A stretch of 64,000 nucleotides of DNA from RGIG7213 sp045124505 (GTDB taxonomy: Bacteria > Bacillota > Clostridia > Oscillospirales > CAG-272): assembly GCA_045124505.1 (NCBI GenBank), contig JBGVLZ010000024.1, positions 1-64,000 on the forward strand. Direction: 5' to 3'. Numbering within the stretch: position 1 is the first letter of the stretch; every line of letters starts with the position of its first letter. The position numbers and the translations under genes are program-made. Shown here piece by piece: positions 48,058-58,118 of the stretch. The notes beneath the pieces were generated by a model. It was not told the origin of the DNA. It did not search any database and saw nothing but the letters and a program-made list of their open reading frames with translations.

Positions 48058-50244
48058 TTATATATTGATTATGTTAACACCGGGGAACGATTCGGACAAG
48101 GAGCTCTCACGGCCGTGGCAGGTGAACACTATCGGCTGCAGCCATTTCATCTTGCCCATGGAAATCAGCGTTGCGATTATATTTGTCAGCCTTTCCGAGT
48201 CTATTCTTGCAAACGTATCGTCAAATATCATCGGGGGCTTTTCGTCACGGTACAGTATATCGGTCAGGGCAAAGCGTAAGCACAGATATGCAAGGTCGCC
48301 CGTGCCCGCACTGAAGGAGGATAAAGGACGTGAATTTCCGTTTTCGGTGAATGTTATTCCGTATTCTCCGTCGATGCCGAGCGATGTGTACTTACCGCCC
48401 GACAGCTTTTCCATAAATCCGCCTGCTATTTTCGCAAGCTTCGGGGAAACTCCGTCACGCAGAGTTTTCGATGCATTTTCAAGCGATTCATATGCAAGGA
48501 TGCATGCCTTGTATTCTGATACAGCCTCGGAATAAAGCGGACGGAGCGACGACAGCTCATCTGCAATAGCTGCAGGGTCCTTGACTGTTGCGGACAAAGC
48601 GGAAAATTCCTTTTCAAGGGAAAGTATCTTTTCGTTGAGCGATTCTGTCGCCTTTTGTAAAAACGTAAGTCTGCGCTTTTGCTCTGCAGGGTCAAAGCCC
48701 TCGACCTCGCCCAGCTTCAGCTTGCCTTTTATCTTCGACTTCATTTCATCGATGCTTATAGATTCTGTTTCACGGCTGAGCGTTTCTGCGGCAAACAGCT
48801 TCTTTTCATATTCGTAATGTGCATTTGCAAGTGCGTTTATTGCCGCCTGCGCCTCGTCTGCCGCATCCGATACGGATGTTTCGGTTATCTGACCGACGGG
48901 ACGGTATACGTCAGTTGTATCTTCTATGTCATGCTCCGTTTTGGCAATTCTTGCCCTGATATCACTGCATTTTGTGCCTGCGTTTTCTATCTTAAGGCGG
49001 AGTCTTGTGATCTCACGCTCACGCTCGTCAATGCCGTCAAGTATCTCCGAAAGCTCACCCTCGGAATTACATCCGAATTTTGCGGGGAATTCGTCAATAA
49101 GCTTCTTTTTCTTATTCGCCATTACCAAAAGTGCGATGCCAAGCGGGAACAAAACGATGAGCACAAGACATATTATTCCGAAAATAAGGAGCTTTTTGCG
49201 CTGTTTTTTAAGTGCGGAAAGCTGTTCTTCAACGCTTGACTTACCGCCCTCTGCGTTGATCTTATCGATCACTTCAGCCTCGTCGAGGAATGACGAAAGC
49301 TCATTTTCCGCTTTTTTGAATTCATCCTCGGCAAATTTCAGTTCATTCCGCCGTTCATTTATCTCATTCTGGAGCGAATAAAGCCGTGACACGTATGCGC
49401 TGTCGGGGAAAAATCCGTCTTTTGAAAGGGATTCTTCAAGCTCGTCACGCTTTGCCTTTGCAATTCTTGCTTCATCTGCAAGCTCCGCTGTTCTTTGCTT
49501 GCGTTCAATGGCGGAATACGCCTCGTATTCCTCAAGCTTTGCTGAAAGCTCCTCTGTATTTTTGATGTTTTCTTCCTTTTTCTGCTTTGACTGACGGAGC
49601 TTGTCCTCAAGCTCAAACACGGCTTCGTTTGCACGTCTGCATTCGGCTTCTTTTACTTCGAGGGAGGCTATTTTTTCTCCAAGCTCATATATAAGTCCGC
49701 CTTTTTTGTTTTTGTAAAGCAGAGATGTGCGCACCTCGTCTATCTTTTTGAGTGCTTTTGAGGTGTTCGTCACCTCATCTGCGGAAAACAGAATGTTTTC
49801 CACAGCGTCGGAAAGCTTTGCGCCGTCAACGTATGCGCCGTTTATCTGACCGACAAAAACGGTGCTTGAAAATACCTTTTCGTTAACTCCCAGGAATACC
49901 TCATGCGGGGCTGAATCCTTAAAAGCCACAGCGCCTGTTTCACAGTCGGTTACGGTTACTTCCTCTTTTACGCCCTTTTGCAAAAGCACAAGATCACGGC
50001 GAACCGTGTAGTCCTTACCGCTGTGCGACAGCTTTATGTAACCGCCCGCTGTGTTTTTGCCCCACGGGAAATATTTTGTTCTCTCCTTCGAATCAAGTCC
50101 GTAGAAGATGAATTTTATAAACGCACCGAGCGTTGACTTGCCCGCTTCGTTCTTACCCTCGATTATATTAAGACCGTCGGAAAGCTCTATGTCGGTATCA
50201 CAGAATTTACCGAAATTATCTATGTGTATCTTCTTTATTACCAT
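48058..50244 (-). CDS. SbcC/YhaN-like AAA ATPase
   Basis: A 728-residue SMC-like ATPase. Walker A is 'GKNEAGKST' (30-38); long coiled coils run about 180-340 and 400-600; the ABC signature region 'SSFSAGTGDLAYLCLRFAL' and Walker B 'MIFDDTFARID' lie near the C-terminus. In the middle there is a hydrophobic segment (about 350-372, 'LLIFGIICLVLIVLFPLGIALLV'), as in Bacillus YhaN, so it may sit at the membrane. It is shorter than classical SbcC. It pairs with the nuclease gene upstream (nine bases apart). Role inferred: processing of DNA ends or hairpins. Confidence 0.85.
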   Translation of the reverse strand: MVIKKIHIDNFGKFCDTDIELSDGLNIIEGKNEAGKSTLGAFIKFIFYGLDSKERTKYFPWGKNTAGGYIKLSHSGKDYTVRRDLVLLQKGVKEEVTVTDCETGAVAFKDSAPHEVFLGVNEKVFSSTVFVGQINGAYVDGAKLSDAVENILFSADEVTNTSKALKKIDEVRTSLLYKNKKGGLIYELGEKIASLEVKEAECRRANEAVFELEDKLRQSKQKKEENIKNTEELSAKLEEYEAYSAIERKQRTAELADEARIAKAKRDELEESLSKDGFFPDSAYVSRLYSLQNEINERRNELKFAEDEFKKAENELSSFLDEAEVIDKINAEGGKSSVEEQLSALKKQRKKLLIFGIICLVLIVLFPLGIALLVMANKKKKLIDEFPAKFGCNSEGELSEILDGIDEREREITRLRLKIENAGTKCSDIRARIAKTEHDIEDTTDVYRPVGQITETSVSDAADEAQAAINALANAHYEYEKKLFAAETLSRETESISIDEMKSKIKGKLKLGEVEGFDPAEQKRRLTFLQKATESLNEKILSLEKEFSALSATVKDPAAIADELSSLRPLYSEAVSEYKACILAYESLENASKTLRDGVSPKLAKIAGGFMEKLSGGKYTSLGIDGEYGITFTENGNSRPLSSFSAGTGDLAYLCLRFALTDILYRDEKPPMIFDDTFARIDSERLTNIIATLISMGKMKWLQPIVFTCHGRESSLSESFPGVNIINI

Positions 50245-50253
50245 GATAACCTC

Positions 50254-51366
50254 CTACATTCTGTAAAGTGCTGACAGTCCCAGACGGAGCGCACGCTCAG
50301 CACACGCTCTTTCATCGGGATCGGATGACTGAAGCTTTTCTTTAAGCTCACTGTAAAATGCGCCTCTTATCGTCGGATCGTTTTCCAAGTCCGCAATTTC
50401 GGGTGCAGGGCGTGTTTTGTCATGCACCTCTATATAATAAACTCCTGTGACGGATTCCTCAATTGCCGTTGTTGAAATAATAAGCGTCGGGGAAACGTCG
50501 CCTGTTAAGGTCACACGAAGCGTCGTGTCAGCATCAAATTTGTTTTCTTTTACGGCATTATTGACCGCATCTGTGACGGCGGGGAAATTTTCCGCACCGC
50601 TTACGTCTACCGTTATTTTTTCATAATGGCGCTTTGTCATTGGCTTTGCGGCAAACTCACCTCTGAAAATGCCGTTTTCCTTGTCGAAAATTGCAAGAAT
50701 AACGGATTTTTTACCGCATTCGTCAAAGCCTCGTCCTTCGGGACAGCCGCTGTATGCGTAATACGTATCGCCCGCCTTCTGTACACCCTGCGAATTGTGT
50801 ATGTGACCGAGTGCAACGTAGTCAAAGCCCGAATTTTCAATATCCGATACTGTTATCGGACACGTATGCGAGGACGGCGTCAGGTCGCCGTGACAGCACA
50901 GAATGTTTATTTTTGAGCTGTCCTGCGGCTTTTGTCCCGCAAACGGATTTACAGCCATGGAGTCGCACGTGAAGGCAAAGCCGTAAACGTCCGTGTTTAT
51001 ATCGTCAAATGAGAATTTTGTAAGCGACGGAGAATTGAAAATGTACACGTTAGGCGGAAACTTCAGCTTTGCATAAGGGGAATTTTCCGAAAACGGATCG
51101 TGATTGCCGGGGGCTATGACGAAACGGCATGACGATGCCTGCTCAAACTCCTTGACGAGCAGGGCAGCTGTGTCACGTGTGACGTATTCGGTGTCGAAAA
51201 TATCGCCCGGCAAAAGCATTAAATCTATTTTTTCGGTGCGTGCGTAAAGCATCATCGAGGTAAACGTGCCTCTTTGAAGCGCACGGCGTGTATTTGCTTT
51301 TTTGACATCGGACAGTGAAAACGGACTGTCAAGATGTATATCTGCGCAGTGTAAGACCTTTATCAT
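50254..51366 (-). CDS. SbcD/YhaO-like DNA repair exonuclease
   Basis: A 370-residue calcineurin-type metallophosphoesterase of the Mre11/SbcD family. Metal-binding motifs: 'HCADIHLDSPF', 'LLPGDIFD', 'VIAPGNHDPF', 'ILCCHGDL', and 'YVALGHIHNSQ'. The C-terminal 100 residues form the capping part and interact with the ATPase partner. An AAAGGTC site precedes the start. It is the first gene of a pair with the SbcC/YhaN-like gene. A hairpin-cleaving nuclease is of interest in a chromosome so full of palindromes. Confidence 0.88.
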   Translation of the reverse strand: MIKVLHCADIHLDSPFSLSDVKKANTRRALQRGTFTSMMLYARTEKIDLMLLPGDIFDTEYVTRDTAALLVKEFEQASSCRFVIAPGNHDPFSENSPYAKLKFPPNVYIFNSPSLTKFSFDDINTDVYGFAFTCDSMAVNPFAGQKPQDSSKINILCCHGDLTPSSHTCPITVSDIENSGFDYVALGHIHNSQGVQKAGDTYYAYSGCPEGRGFDECGKKSVILAIFDKENGIFRGEFAAKPMTKRHYEKITVDVSGAENFPAVTDAVNNAVKENKFDADTTLRVTLTGDVSPTLIISTTAIEESVTGVYYIEVHDKTRPAPEIADLENDPTIRGAFYSELKEKLQSSDPDERACAERALRLGLSALYRM

Positions 51367-51378
51367 ATCTGACCTTTC

Positions 51379-52401
51379 TTATCTTGTGCCCAGCACGGCG
51401 GCAAACAGTGCCTTGGCATCATGGAATTTTCCGTTCGAATCGGGGTGGCGGAATACGCATGCAATAAGCTTTTTTCCGTCCTTTTCGGCTGAAGCGAGCA
51501 CACAGTTTCCCGCTTCGCTCGTTGTGCCTGTTTTAAGCCCTGTTGCATACTTGTAATAAGCATCGCTGTTCGGATTTATAAGTGCGTTTGTGTTTGTCCA
51601 CGTTATGTTTTCGCCGCTTGCGTAGTAAAATTTATCCTCAAGCGTCTGTGTGTATTTCATTATGACCTCATTTTCAAGAGCCATCTTTGCCACGGTGAAC
51701 ATATCACGCATTGTTGTGTAGTGTTCATCATCGTGAAATCCGTCGGGACATGTGAAATGTGAGCCTGTCATTCCGTGATCCTTTGCAAAGCGGTTCATTT
51801 CACGTATAAATACGTTTACTGCTTCCTTCGGGGAGATGCTTTCGTCGTCTGCAATAACACGTCCGACACCTGCGGCTACAACGTATGCCGCATCGTTGCC
51901 CGATTTCATGAGCATACCCGCAATAAGCGTGTCAAGCTTCAGCTTGTGCCCACGGAGTATGTACGCAAGCGATGAGCCGGGCTGTACAAGCTCAAGCTCA
52001 TTCCCCGCTTTGAAAACCGTCTTTTCGGGATCGCAGTATTTAAGCGCAACGAGAGCTGTTATAAGCTTTGTCGTGCTGGCAGGGTATATTTTTGTGTCAA
52101 GTCCGCCCTTTTCGTAAAGCACGGTCGAGGTGCTAACGTCGAGAAGTGCGGCGTATTCGGCATCTATCTCACGGCGAAGCGGAAGCTCGTCCTCCGAAAC
52201 TACATATCCGCCCGCTTCTGTCATCTCGCCCTGTGTTTCGGGGGCTTGTGTTACCTCGTCGGTTATTTCTTCAGTTATTTCTTCTGTCGGTGCTGTGCTT
52301 GTAACGGTATCATTCGTGCTTGTTTCGCTTTCATTTTTTGAACAGGCTGAAAAGATAAGCAGTGATGCAAGAACAACAGGGAATATCCTGAATTTTTTCA
52401 T
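51379..52401 (-). CDS. D-alanyl-D-alanine carboxypeptidase (lipoprotein)
   Basis: A serine-type penicillin-binding protein that trims pentapeptides in peptidoglycan. The 340-residue protein begins with a lipobox ending at C20, then a Thr/Glu-rich stalk (about 22-70) and the peptidase S11 domain with the three active-site motifs: Ser109-Thr-Thr-Lys112, Ser167-Gly-Asn169 and 'LKTGTT' near residue 300. It lacks an obvious C-terminal amphipathic anchor, since the lipid anchor replaces it. An AAGGAG site precedes the start. It lies 12 bases upstream of the SbcD-like gene. Confidence 0.9.
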   Translation of the reverse strand: MKKFRIFPVVLASLLIFSACSKNESETSTNDTVTSTAPTEEITEEITDEVTQAPETQGEMTEAGGYVVSEDELPLRREIDAEYAALLDVSTSTVLYEKGGLDTKIYPASTTKLITALVALKYCDPEKTVFKAGNELELVQPGSSLAYILRGHKLKLDTLIAGMLMKSGNDAAYVVAAGVGRVIADDESISPKEAVNVFIREMNRFAKDHGMTGSHFTCPDGFHDDEHYTTMRDMFTVAKMALENEVIMKYTQTLEDKFYYASGENITWTNTNALINPNSDAYYKYATGLKTGTTSEAGNCVLASAEKDGKKLIACVFRHPDSNGKFHDAKALFAAVLGTR

Positions 52402-52554
52402 ATTTTCTCCTTTTGCCGTAAGGCATTTCCGTGTTGAAAATCAAAATATGTAATAAATAACATAAATACACCCACCATTATACCGCATCAAAGCCGTGTT
52501 TTAAACCGTTTATATATATAATATTGTAAAAATTTTGAAAAGGAAAAGGTAATG

Positions 52555-52910
52555 TACAGTGCAAATCCGTTTTTGTTTGTTTTATGAGGAATGTCGTCCT
52601 GTGCGAATTATTGGGTTTATTTTCACAAAATCGGGCGTGATGGCGCATCCGGACCCCCCACCGGGGGATGCGCATATTTCCTGCGGAAATATGGTTTTTA
52701 TTCATTCGGGGTGGTGCCGTAGGGGGAAATAGATAATAGATAATAGAGAAAAGAGAATAGATAATAGATGTTGTAGGGGACGGCGCCCTCGACGTCCCGT
52801 TTGAAACCCGTTTAATCTGACACCTCATCCGTCAGGCTTCGCCTGCCACCTTCTCCCACTGGAGAAGGTTGTTCATACGGACGTGCGATGCACGCTCATA
52901 CGGTATAATG
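52555..52910. repeat. Mosaic repeat region with copy of the roughly 200-bp element
   Basis: About 52560-52700 matches the element at 47236-47442 in the same orientation. It is followed by an ATAGATA tract (about 52728-52770), a GGGACG module, a frame element with the AGGCTTCGCCT hairpin, and a GGACGTGC module whose 3' arm is altered. No gene is seen. Confidence 0.86.
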
Positions 52911-52989
52911 TATCGGTTTTTAAAAAAATTACCGCATCGGGGCAATAATTATAAATATTTATGGTGCGGTGTAACAATAAATTCACATT

Positions 52990-53002
52990 CTTTTGGTATA
53001 AT
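52990..53002 (+). promoter_or_regulatory. Promoter (extended -10) of dusB-yfhO operon
   Basis: TATAAT at 52997-53002 preceded by TTTTGG, an extended -10 type (TGG). No good -35 was found at the right distance. The start codon is 17 bases downstream, so the leader is very short. Confidence 0.6.
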
Positions 53003-53018
53003 TTAACGGAGTTTAATT

Positions 53019-53996
53019 ATGAAAATAGGAAATGTAATTTTAAAACACGGAATTTTCTTGGCTCCTATGGCAGGAGTTACCGATATAACGGCAAGAAAAA
53101 TATACAAAAAATACGGTGCGGAATACATGACCACGGAAATGGTATCAGCGGCGGCGATGCATTACGGGGATAAAAAAACATTTGAGCTTGCCGAAATGTC
53201 GGCAGACGAATATCCCTGTGCCGTTCAGATATTCGGACATGACCCCGAGATGATGGGGCAAGCGGCAAAAACGCTTGAAAAAATGGCTGTACCTCCGTGC
53301 GCCATCGATATAAATATGGGATGCCCCGTCAAAAAAATAGTTGGCGGCGGAGATGGCTCAGCTTTGATGAAAAGCCCTGTTTTGACAGGTAAAATAATCG
53401 AAAAAACCGTTTTGTCCTGCTCTTTACCGGTGACGGTGAAAATACGTGCAGGCTTTGACAGATCGCATAAAAATGCCGTTGAGATCGCAAAAATTGCCGA
53501 ACAGTCGGGTGCTTCATGCATCTGCGTTCACGGCAGAACACGTGAGGATATGTACATTGACGGAACGGTTGACAGGGAAATAATTGCCGAGGTAAAGCGT
53601 GCTGTAAATATTCCCGTTGTTGCCAACGGTGACATAACGGATGCTGAAAGCTTTGTTGAAATGCTCCGCTATACAGGGTGTGACGGCGGTGCCGTCGGCC
53701 GTGCGGCTCTTGGCAATCCGTTCATTTTTGAGGAAATAAACGCAAGGCTTGAAGGACGCACCTACACGCCTCCGACACCCGAACAAAGACTGACAGGTGC
53801 ACTTGAGCATATGCGTGCGCTGGTAAAGCGGAAGGGCGCGCTCGGCGTTTTTGAATCACGCAAGCACGTCGGCTGGTACACAAAGGGTATACGGGGCGGT
53901 GCCGCCGTGCGTGAAAAAATAAACCGTGCCGAAACGGCTGAAAAAATGGAGATCATTTTAAAGGAAGCCATGCTTTCCGTAAAAGGAGAAATATGA
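53019..53996 (+). CDS. dusB: tRNA-dihydrouridine synthase B
   Basis: Dus enzymes reduce uridines in tRNA D-loops using FMN and NADPH. The 325-residue protein shows the TIM-barrel motifs 'LAPMAGVTDITARKIYKKYGAEYMTTEM', catalytic Cys in 'DINMGCPVKKIVGGGDGSALM', 'VKIRAGFD', 'CVHGRTREDMYIDG' and 'VVANGDI', all of the DusB subgroup. An ACGGAG site precedes the start. The stop overlaps the yfhO-type start (ATGA). Confidence 0.95.
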   Translation: MKIGNVILKHGIFLAPMAGVTDITARKIYKKYGAEYMTTEMVSAAAMHYGDKKTFELAEMSADEYPCAVQIFGHDPEMMGQAAKTLEKMAVPPCAIDINMGCPVKKIVGGGDGSALMKSPVLTGKIIEKTVLSCSLPVTVKIRAGFDRSHKNAVEIAKIAEQSGASCICVHGRTREDMYIDGTVDREIIAEVKRAVNIPVVANGDITDAESFVEMLRYTGCDGGAVGRAALGNPFIFEEINARLEGRTYTPPTPEQRLTGALEHMRALVKRKGALGVFESRKHVGWYTKGIRGGAAVREKINRAETAEKMEIILKEAMLSVKGEI

Positions 53997-56953
53997 ACAG
54001 AACAGAATTCAGAAAGAACAACCCTCTTTTGACAAAATGCAAAACAGCATTCGGTGCTGTTATGAACTCGCCGAAGCTGTACCTTTTAGCATGCTTTTTG
54101 GTGCCGCTTCTTCTGATGTGGATAATTTTCATCATAAGAGGCGTTTACCCATTCGGTGAAAAATCCGTACTGGTGCTTGACTTGAACGGTCAGTATGTAT
54201 ACTTCTTTGAAGCCATACGTGACGTTTTTCAGGGCGATTCATCGCCGTTTTACACGTGGTACAGGTCGCTGTCGGGTGAGTTTTCGGGTATTTACGCATA
54301 TTATCTTGCCAGCCCGTTTTCGCTTCTCACCGTGCTTTTCCCTGAGGACGGCATAACAGAAGCACTTCTTGCCATAACGCTTCTGAAATGCGGAAGCATG
54401 GGACTTACATTCGGCTATTATCTGCACAAGAGAAAGCCGTCAAAGCCCATGAACGTCATACTGTTTTCCACCATGTACGCACTTTCAAGCTATGCATTCG
54501 TGCAAGCCATGAACACGATGTGGATGGATGCGCTTATCTACTTACCGCTTATACTTCTCGGCTTGGAGGAGCTTGTTGACAGAGGCAGATTCGTTTTATA
54601 TACCGTAACTCTTGCCCTGTGCTTTATTGCAAACTTCTATATCGGCTTTATGGTCGCCATCTTCGTGGTGGTATACTTCATTTATTACTACGTTTCAACG
54701 TACAAAATGGGCGAATTTCCCCGCTTTTTCTTCGCATTTTACAGATTTGCGCTGTTTTCGGTGATTGCCGCGGCTATAGCGTCGATAATCATTCTGCCCA
54801 CGTTCTACTCCCTTGAATTCGGAAAAAACGATTTTTCAAATCCCAGCTTTACATTCAAGCCGAAGTTTGATTTTCTTGAGATACTGACGCAGATGATGCC
54901 GAACTCATACGACACGGTGCGTCCCGAGGGACTTCCCTTCATATACTGCGGAACTTTGTCGCTTTTGCTTTTGCCCGCTTACTTCCTTACGGATAAAATA
55001 AGGGGCAGACAGAAGATAATGGGCGGTGTGATACTCGGCTTTATGGTGCTGTCGTTCACAGGCTCGACGATCGACCTTTTCTGGCACGGACTGCAGAAGC
55101 CGAACTGGCTCAACTACCGTTACAGCTTTATGTTCTGCTTCTTGGTGCTCGTCTTCGCTTACGATGCGTTCAGATATCTGAAGCCTCATATGTACAGAAT
55201 AATCCTCGGCACAGGCGCATTTCTCATAGGCTTTTCCGTTTTGATCCAGAAGATGATAGAAACGGAGGACGGCGGAGAATTCCACTGGCTCTATCTCAAA
55301 GCCGAATCAAACGGCGGATATGAGCCGGGTGTGCTTCTGACCGTGTGGTTCTGGATAATCATGACAGGTGTGCTTGTCGCCCTTTTGTGGAGCGTTACGA
55401 AGAAAAACAGCCGTGTAACACCTATAGTTCTTTGCTGTGTCGTATGCTTTGAGCTGTTTGTAAACGGCATATACGATATGTTTATGCTTCACGATGACGT
55501 TTATTATTCCACACGTACAAGCTATGTCGAATTTTTCGACAGATGGAAAGGAATAACAGAGGAGATACAGAAAAAGGATATTTCCCTTTACAGAATGGAA
55601 AAAACCGTTTTCCGTAAGGTAAACGATAATATGACACTGCGTATGAGGGGTATTTCGGGCTCGACCTCGACGCTTAATGCATCTGTTATAACGCTTCTTA
55701 ACAAAATGGGCTATGCTTCAAAGTCCCACTGGTCAAGATACGTCGGCACAAACCCCGTCGGAGATTCTTTGCTCGGTATCAAATATATTCTTACGGACGA
55801 TCCTTCCGATATGCCGGATGAATACGGCTGTATCATAAAGAAATTTGATCCTACGGTCGAAAAGCCCGATGACTCCAAAAAGCTGTATGCATATATGAAC
55901 AAGTATGCTTTGCCGATGCTTTACGGTGTTTCCGACAAGATAAAGGAATATGACTGGAATGCAAAGGATGAAGAGGGAAAGGTACTCGACTATTCCGCAC
56001 CCGATATCCTTAACAGAATAGTTTCCGCCATGCTCGGCTACGATGTTGAAATATACAAGCCGGTTGAGATAATAAGCACGAACACGACAGGGGTAAGGGA
56101 AGCTTACGCCGACGGATATACGCATAAAAAGTATGCTGTAAACGGTTCTGAAAAGGGATCTGTCGAATTTACGTTCGTAATGGAGGAAACGAAGGATCTG
56201 TACGTTCACTTCCCGTCGAAGTATCCCCGCGACACGACTCTGCGTGTAAGAGATGACGATCTTACCGATGATGATACAGCACCGTTTACGTCAAAGGGCT
56301 CGTACATGACAAACGATACGCACAGTATACTGCTTCTGGGCGAATACGAAAAAGGACACGAAATAACGGTTCAGCTTAACCTTAAGGCTGATGACCTTTA
56401 CTTCTATGCAGATCAGGATTATATATTCTATTTTGACACAGAAGCGTTTGAGTCTGCCATGGAAGAGCTTTCAAAGAGCAAGATAAGAGTGACCGCTTTC
56501 GACGATTCGCACATAAAGGGCACAATGAATATCGAATACGGCGACACGACCGTGTTTACCTCCATTCCTTACGATGAGGGCTGGACAGTCAAGGTTGACG
56601 GCGAAGAGGTTCAGCTTGAAAAGTCGCTTGATTCGCTTCTCTGCTTCACCGTTTCAGAGGGTGAGCATACGATCGAAATGTCATATGTACCCCGGGGCTT
56701 TGTAGTAGGTGCTGCCGCATGTGTTGTCGGAATTACGGTTCTGACGCTTCTCGGTATTGCCGATTTCAGACGCCGTAAAAAGAGGAAAAATGAGATACTT
56801 GCGCTGCTTGGCAGTCCCGAATCGACCTACAGCCGACATCTTGAAGCACTGCGTGAAATGCAGCAGGCTGAATGTGAGGATGAATCCCTGACAGCGGAAA
56901 ATGACGCTGATACAGCGGAAAATGACGGCAGTGCAGGAGATGATGCACAGTGA
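53993..56953 (+). CDS. YfhO-family membrane protein (probable glycosyltransferase-like)
   Basis: The 986-residue protein has about 13 membrane helices in the N-terminal 500 residues, a large extracellular part (about 510-900), a final helix (about 905-925), and an acidic cytosolic tail with 'TAENDADTAENDGSAGDD'. 'YPFGEKSVLVLDLNGQYVYFFEAIRDV' and 'GEFSGIYAYYLASPFSLL' are typical of the YfhO family. In Bacillus, YfhO is linked to glycosylation of lipoteichoic acid. Here it likely modifies a surface polymer, but the acceptor is unknown. It overlaps dusB and the SGNH hydrolase by four bases each. Confidence 0.9.
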   Translation: MNRTEFRKNNPLLTKCKTAFGAVMNSPKLYLLACFLVPLLLMWIIFIIRGVYPFGEKSVLVLDLNGQYVYFFEAIRDVFQGDSSPFYTWYRSLSGEFSGIYAYYLASPFSLLTVLFPEDGITEALLAITLLKCGSMGLTFGYYLHKRKPSKPMNVILFSTMYALSSYAFVQAMNTMWMDALIYLPLILLGLEELVDRGRFVLYTVTLALCFIANFYIGFMVAIFVVVYFIYYYVSTYKMGEFPRFFFAFYRFALFSVIAAAIASIIILPTFYSLEFGKNDFSNPSFTFKPKFDFLEILTQMMPNSYDTVRPEGLPFIYCGTLSLLLLPAYFLTDKIRGRQKIMGGVILGFMVLSFTGSTIDLFWHGLQKPNWLNYRYSFMFCFLVLVFAYDAFRYLKPHMYRIILGTGAFLIGFSVLIQKMIETEDGGEFHWLYLKAESNGGYEPGVLLTVWFWIIMTGVLVALLWSVTKKNSRVTPIVLCCVVCFELFVNGIYDMFMLHDDVYYSTRTSYVEFFDRWKGITEEIQKKDISLYRMEKTVFRKVNDNMTLRMRGISGSTSTLNASVITLLNKMGYASKSHWSRYVGTNPVGDSLLGIKYILTDDPSDMPDEYGCIIKKFDPTVEKPDDSKKLYAYMNKYALPMLYGVSDKIKEYDWNAKDEEGKVLDYSAPDILNRIVSAMLGYDVEIYKPVEIISTNTTGVREAYADGYTHKKYAVNGSEKGSVEFTFVMEETKDLYVHFPSKYPRDTTLRVRDDDLTDDDTAPFTSKGSYMTNDTHSILLLGEYEKGHEITVQLNLKADDLYFYADQDYIFYFDTEAFESAMEELSKSKIRVTAFDDSHIKGTMNIEYGDTTVFTSIPYDEGWTVKVDGEEVQLEKSLDSLLCFTVSEGEHTIEMSYVPRGFVVGAAACVVGITVLTLLGIADFRRRKKRKNEILALLGSPESTYSRHLEALREMQQAECEDESLTAENDADTAENDGSAGDDAQ

Positions 56954-57579
56954 AAAACTGCTTGATATTCGGTGACAGTATTTCCACCGTGAATTTTTCA
57001 AGGGGCGGATTTGAAGAGAAGCTGCGATGTCTTTTGGGTGCTGAAAAAATGATAAACCACGCACAGAATGCCGCAGCACTTACTTCAGGTTATCCGTTTT
57101 CGGTGTGCGACACGGTCAACGATACACCTGTGTATGAGGATGTTGACGTTGTGATCGTCTGGGCAGGCACGAATGACTGGTACTACGGTGTACCGCTTGG
57201 TGAGCCTGAGGGAAGATTTTCCGATAATTTCTGCGGAAGTCTTCGCAAAACGATGCTTACGGTGTCCGAGCGTTATCCGAAAGCCCTTGCGTTTTTCGTA
57301 ACACCCATATACAGATTTTCCGAATACGATGGGCAGACATCGAAATTCGAGGCATTCGATACAAAAAACGCTGTAGATTGCACGCTTTACGATTATTATA
57401 AGGCGGCAAAAGAGGTAAGTGAGCGTGTGGGATTCCCCGTGTGCGATATGCGCACAGCCTCGGGAATAAACAAAGCTAACCACACGGTGTATCTTCGTGA
57501 TGGTGTCCACCCGACGGAATTCGGGTATAAAAGAATTGCAAATATCCTTTGTGATTTTATATCGGGGTATTTGAAATAA
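56950..57579 (+). CDS. SGNH/GDSL-family hydrolase
   Basis: A 209-residue esterase-like protein starting with GTG in a GTGA overlap with the yfhO-type gene. It has block I 'IFGDSIST' (catalytic Ser), 'VVIVWAGTNDWYYG' with the Gly/Asn oxyanion residues, and the C-terminal 'DGVHPTEFGYKRIA' with Asp and His. No signal peptide is seen, so it is probably cytoplasmic. Its tight link with the polymer-glycosylation-type gene suggests deacylation of a surface glycan precursor, but that is inference only. Confidence 0.88.
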   Translation: MKNCLIFGDSISTVNFSRGGFEEKLRCLLGAEKMINHAQNAAALTSGYPFSVCDTVNDTPVYEDVDVVIVWAGTNDWYYGVPLGEPEGRFSDNFCGSLRKTMLTVSERYPKALAFFVTPIYRFSEYDGQTSKFEAFDTKNAVDCTLYDYYKAAKEVSERVGFPVCDMRTASGINKANHTVYLRDGVHPTEFGYKRIANILCDFISGYLK

Positions 57580-57599
57580 AACGGCACCACGTCCGAATA

Positions 57600-58070
57600 T
57601 ACAAACCGTCGTGGCGTGCATCGCACGTCCGAATGAAAAGCCTTCCCCAGTGGGGGAAGGTGGCAGGCGAAGCCTGACGGATGAGGTGTCAGATTAAATG
57701 GGTAAAAAAATGGCGCCCTGCCCGTCCCCCCCCGGCTCGGTACGAGCCGCCACGGGCATAGGGCGCACCGCCGCGGGCGGTATGTTTGTTGATTTTAATA
57801 AAGAAGAATGGGTTTCAAACGGCGGGAGCAAGCCCCCGCCCTACGGCATCACCCCGAATATACAGATCGTATAACAAAAAATAAAAATATTTCCGCAGGA
57901 AATATGCGCATCCCCCGGTGGGGGGTCCGGGGATGCGCCATCACGTTGTAAAACAGGACGTCGAGGACGCCGTCCCCTACAACATCTATCATCTATTCTC
58001 TTTTCTCTATTATCTATTATCTATTATCTATTATCTATTATCTATTTTCCCCCTACAGGCACCACCCCGA
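57600..58070. repeat. Mosaic repeat region between the SGNH gene and ilvE
   Basis: Decayed GGCGTGC module, frame element (inverse orientation), nested poly-C cruciform (57713-57781, inverse of 14396, 18729 and 26887), GGCGGG module, two-hairpin element (about 57890-57942), GGGACG module, and a long tract of TATTATC units (57983-58049). Confidence 0.87.
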
Positions 58071-58118
58071 ATTGAATGAATAAAAATAATTTTATAAAAT
58101 AAATTGGAGATGAAAATT

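Noticed and set aside
57983..58049. Heptamer tracts as CRISPR or replication iterons
   Set aside because: Simple 7-base tandem repeats with no initiator gene nearby; far from oriC and found in many unrelated gaps.
58050..58118. T-box or other leader before ilvE
   Set aside because: Only about 70 AT-rich bases separate the repeat tract from the gene; no T-box sequence or specifier hairpin can be seen.
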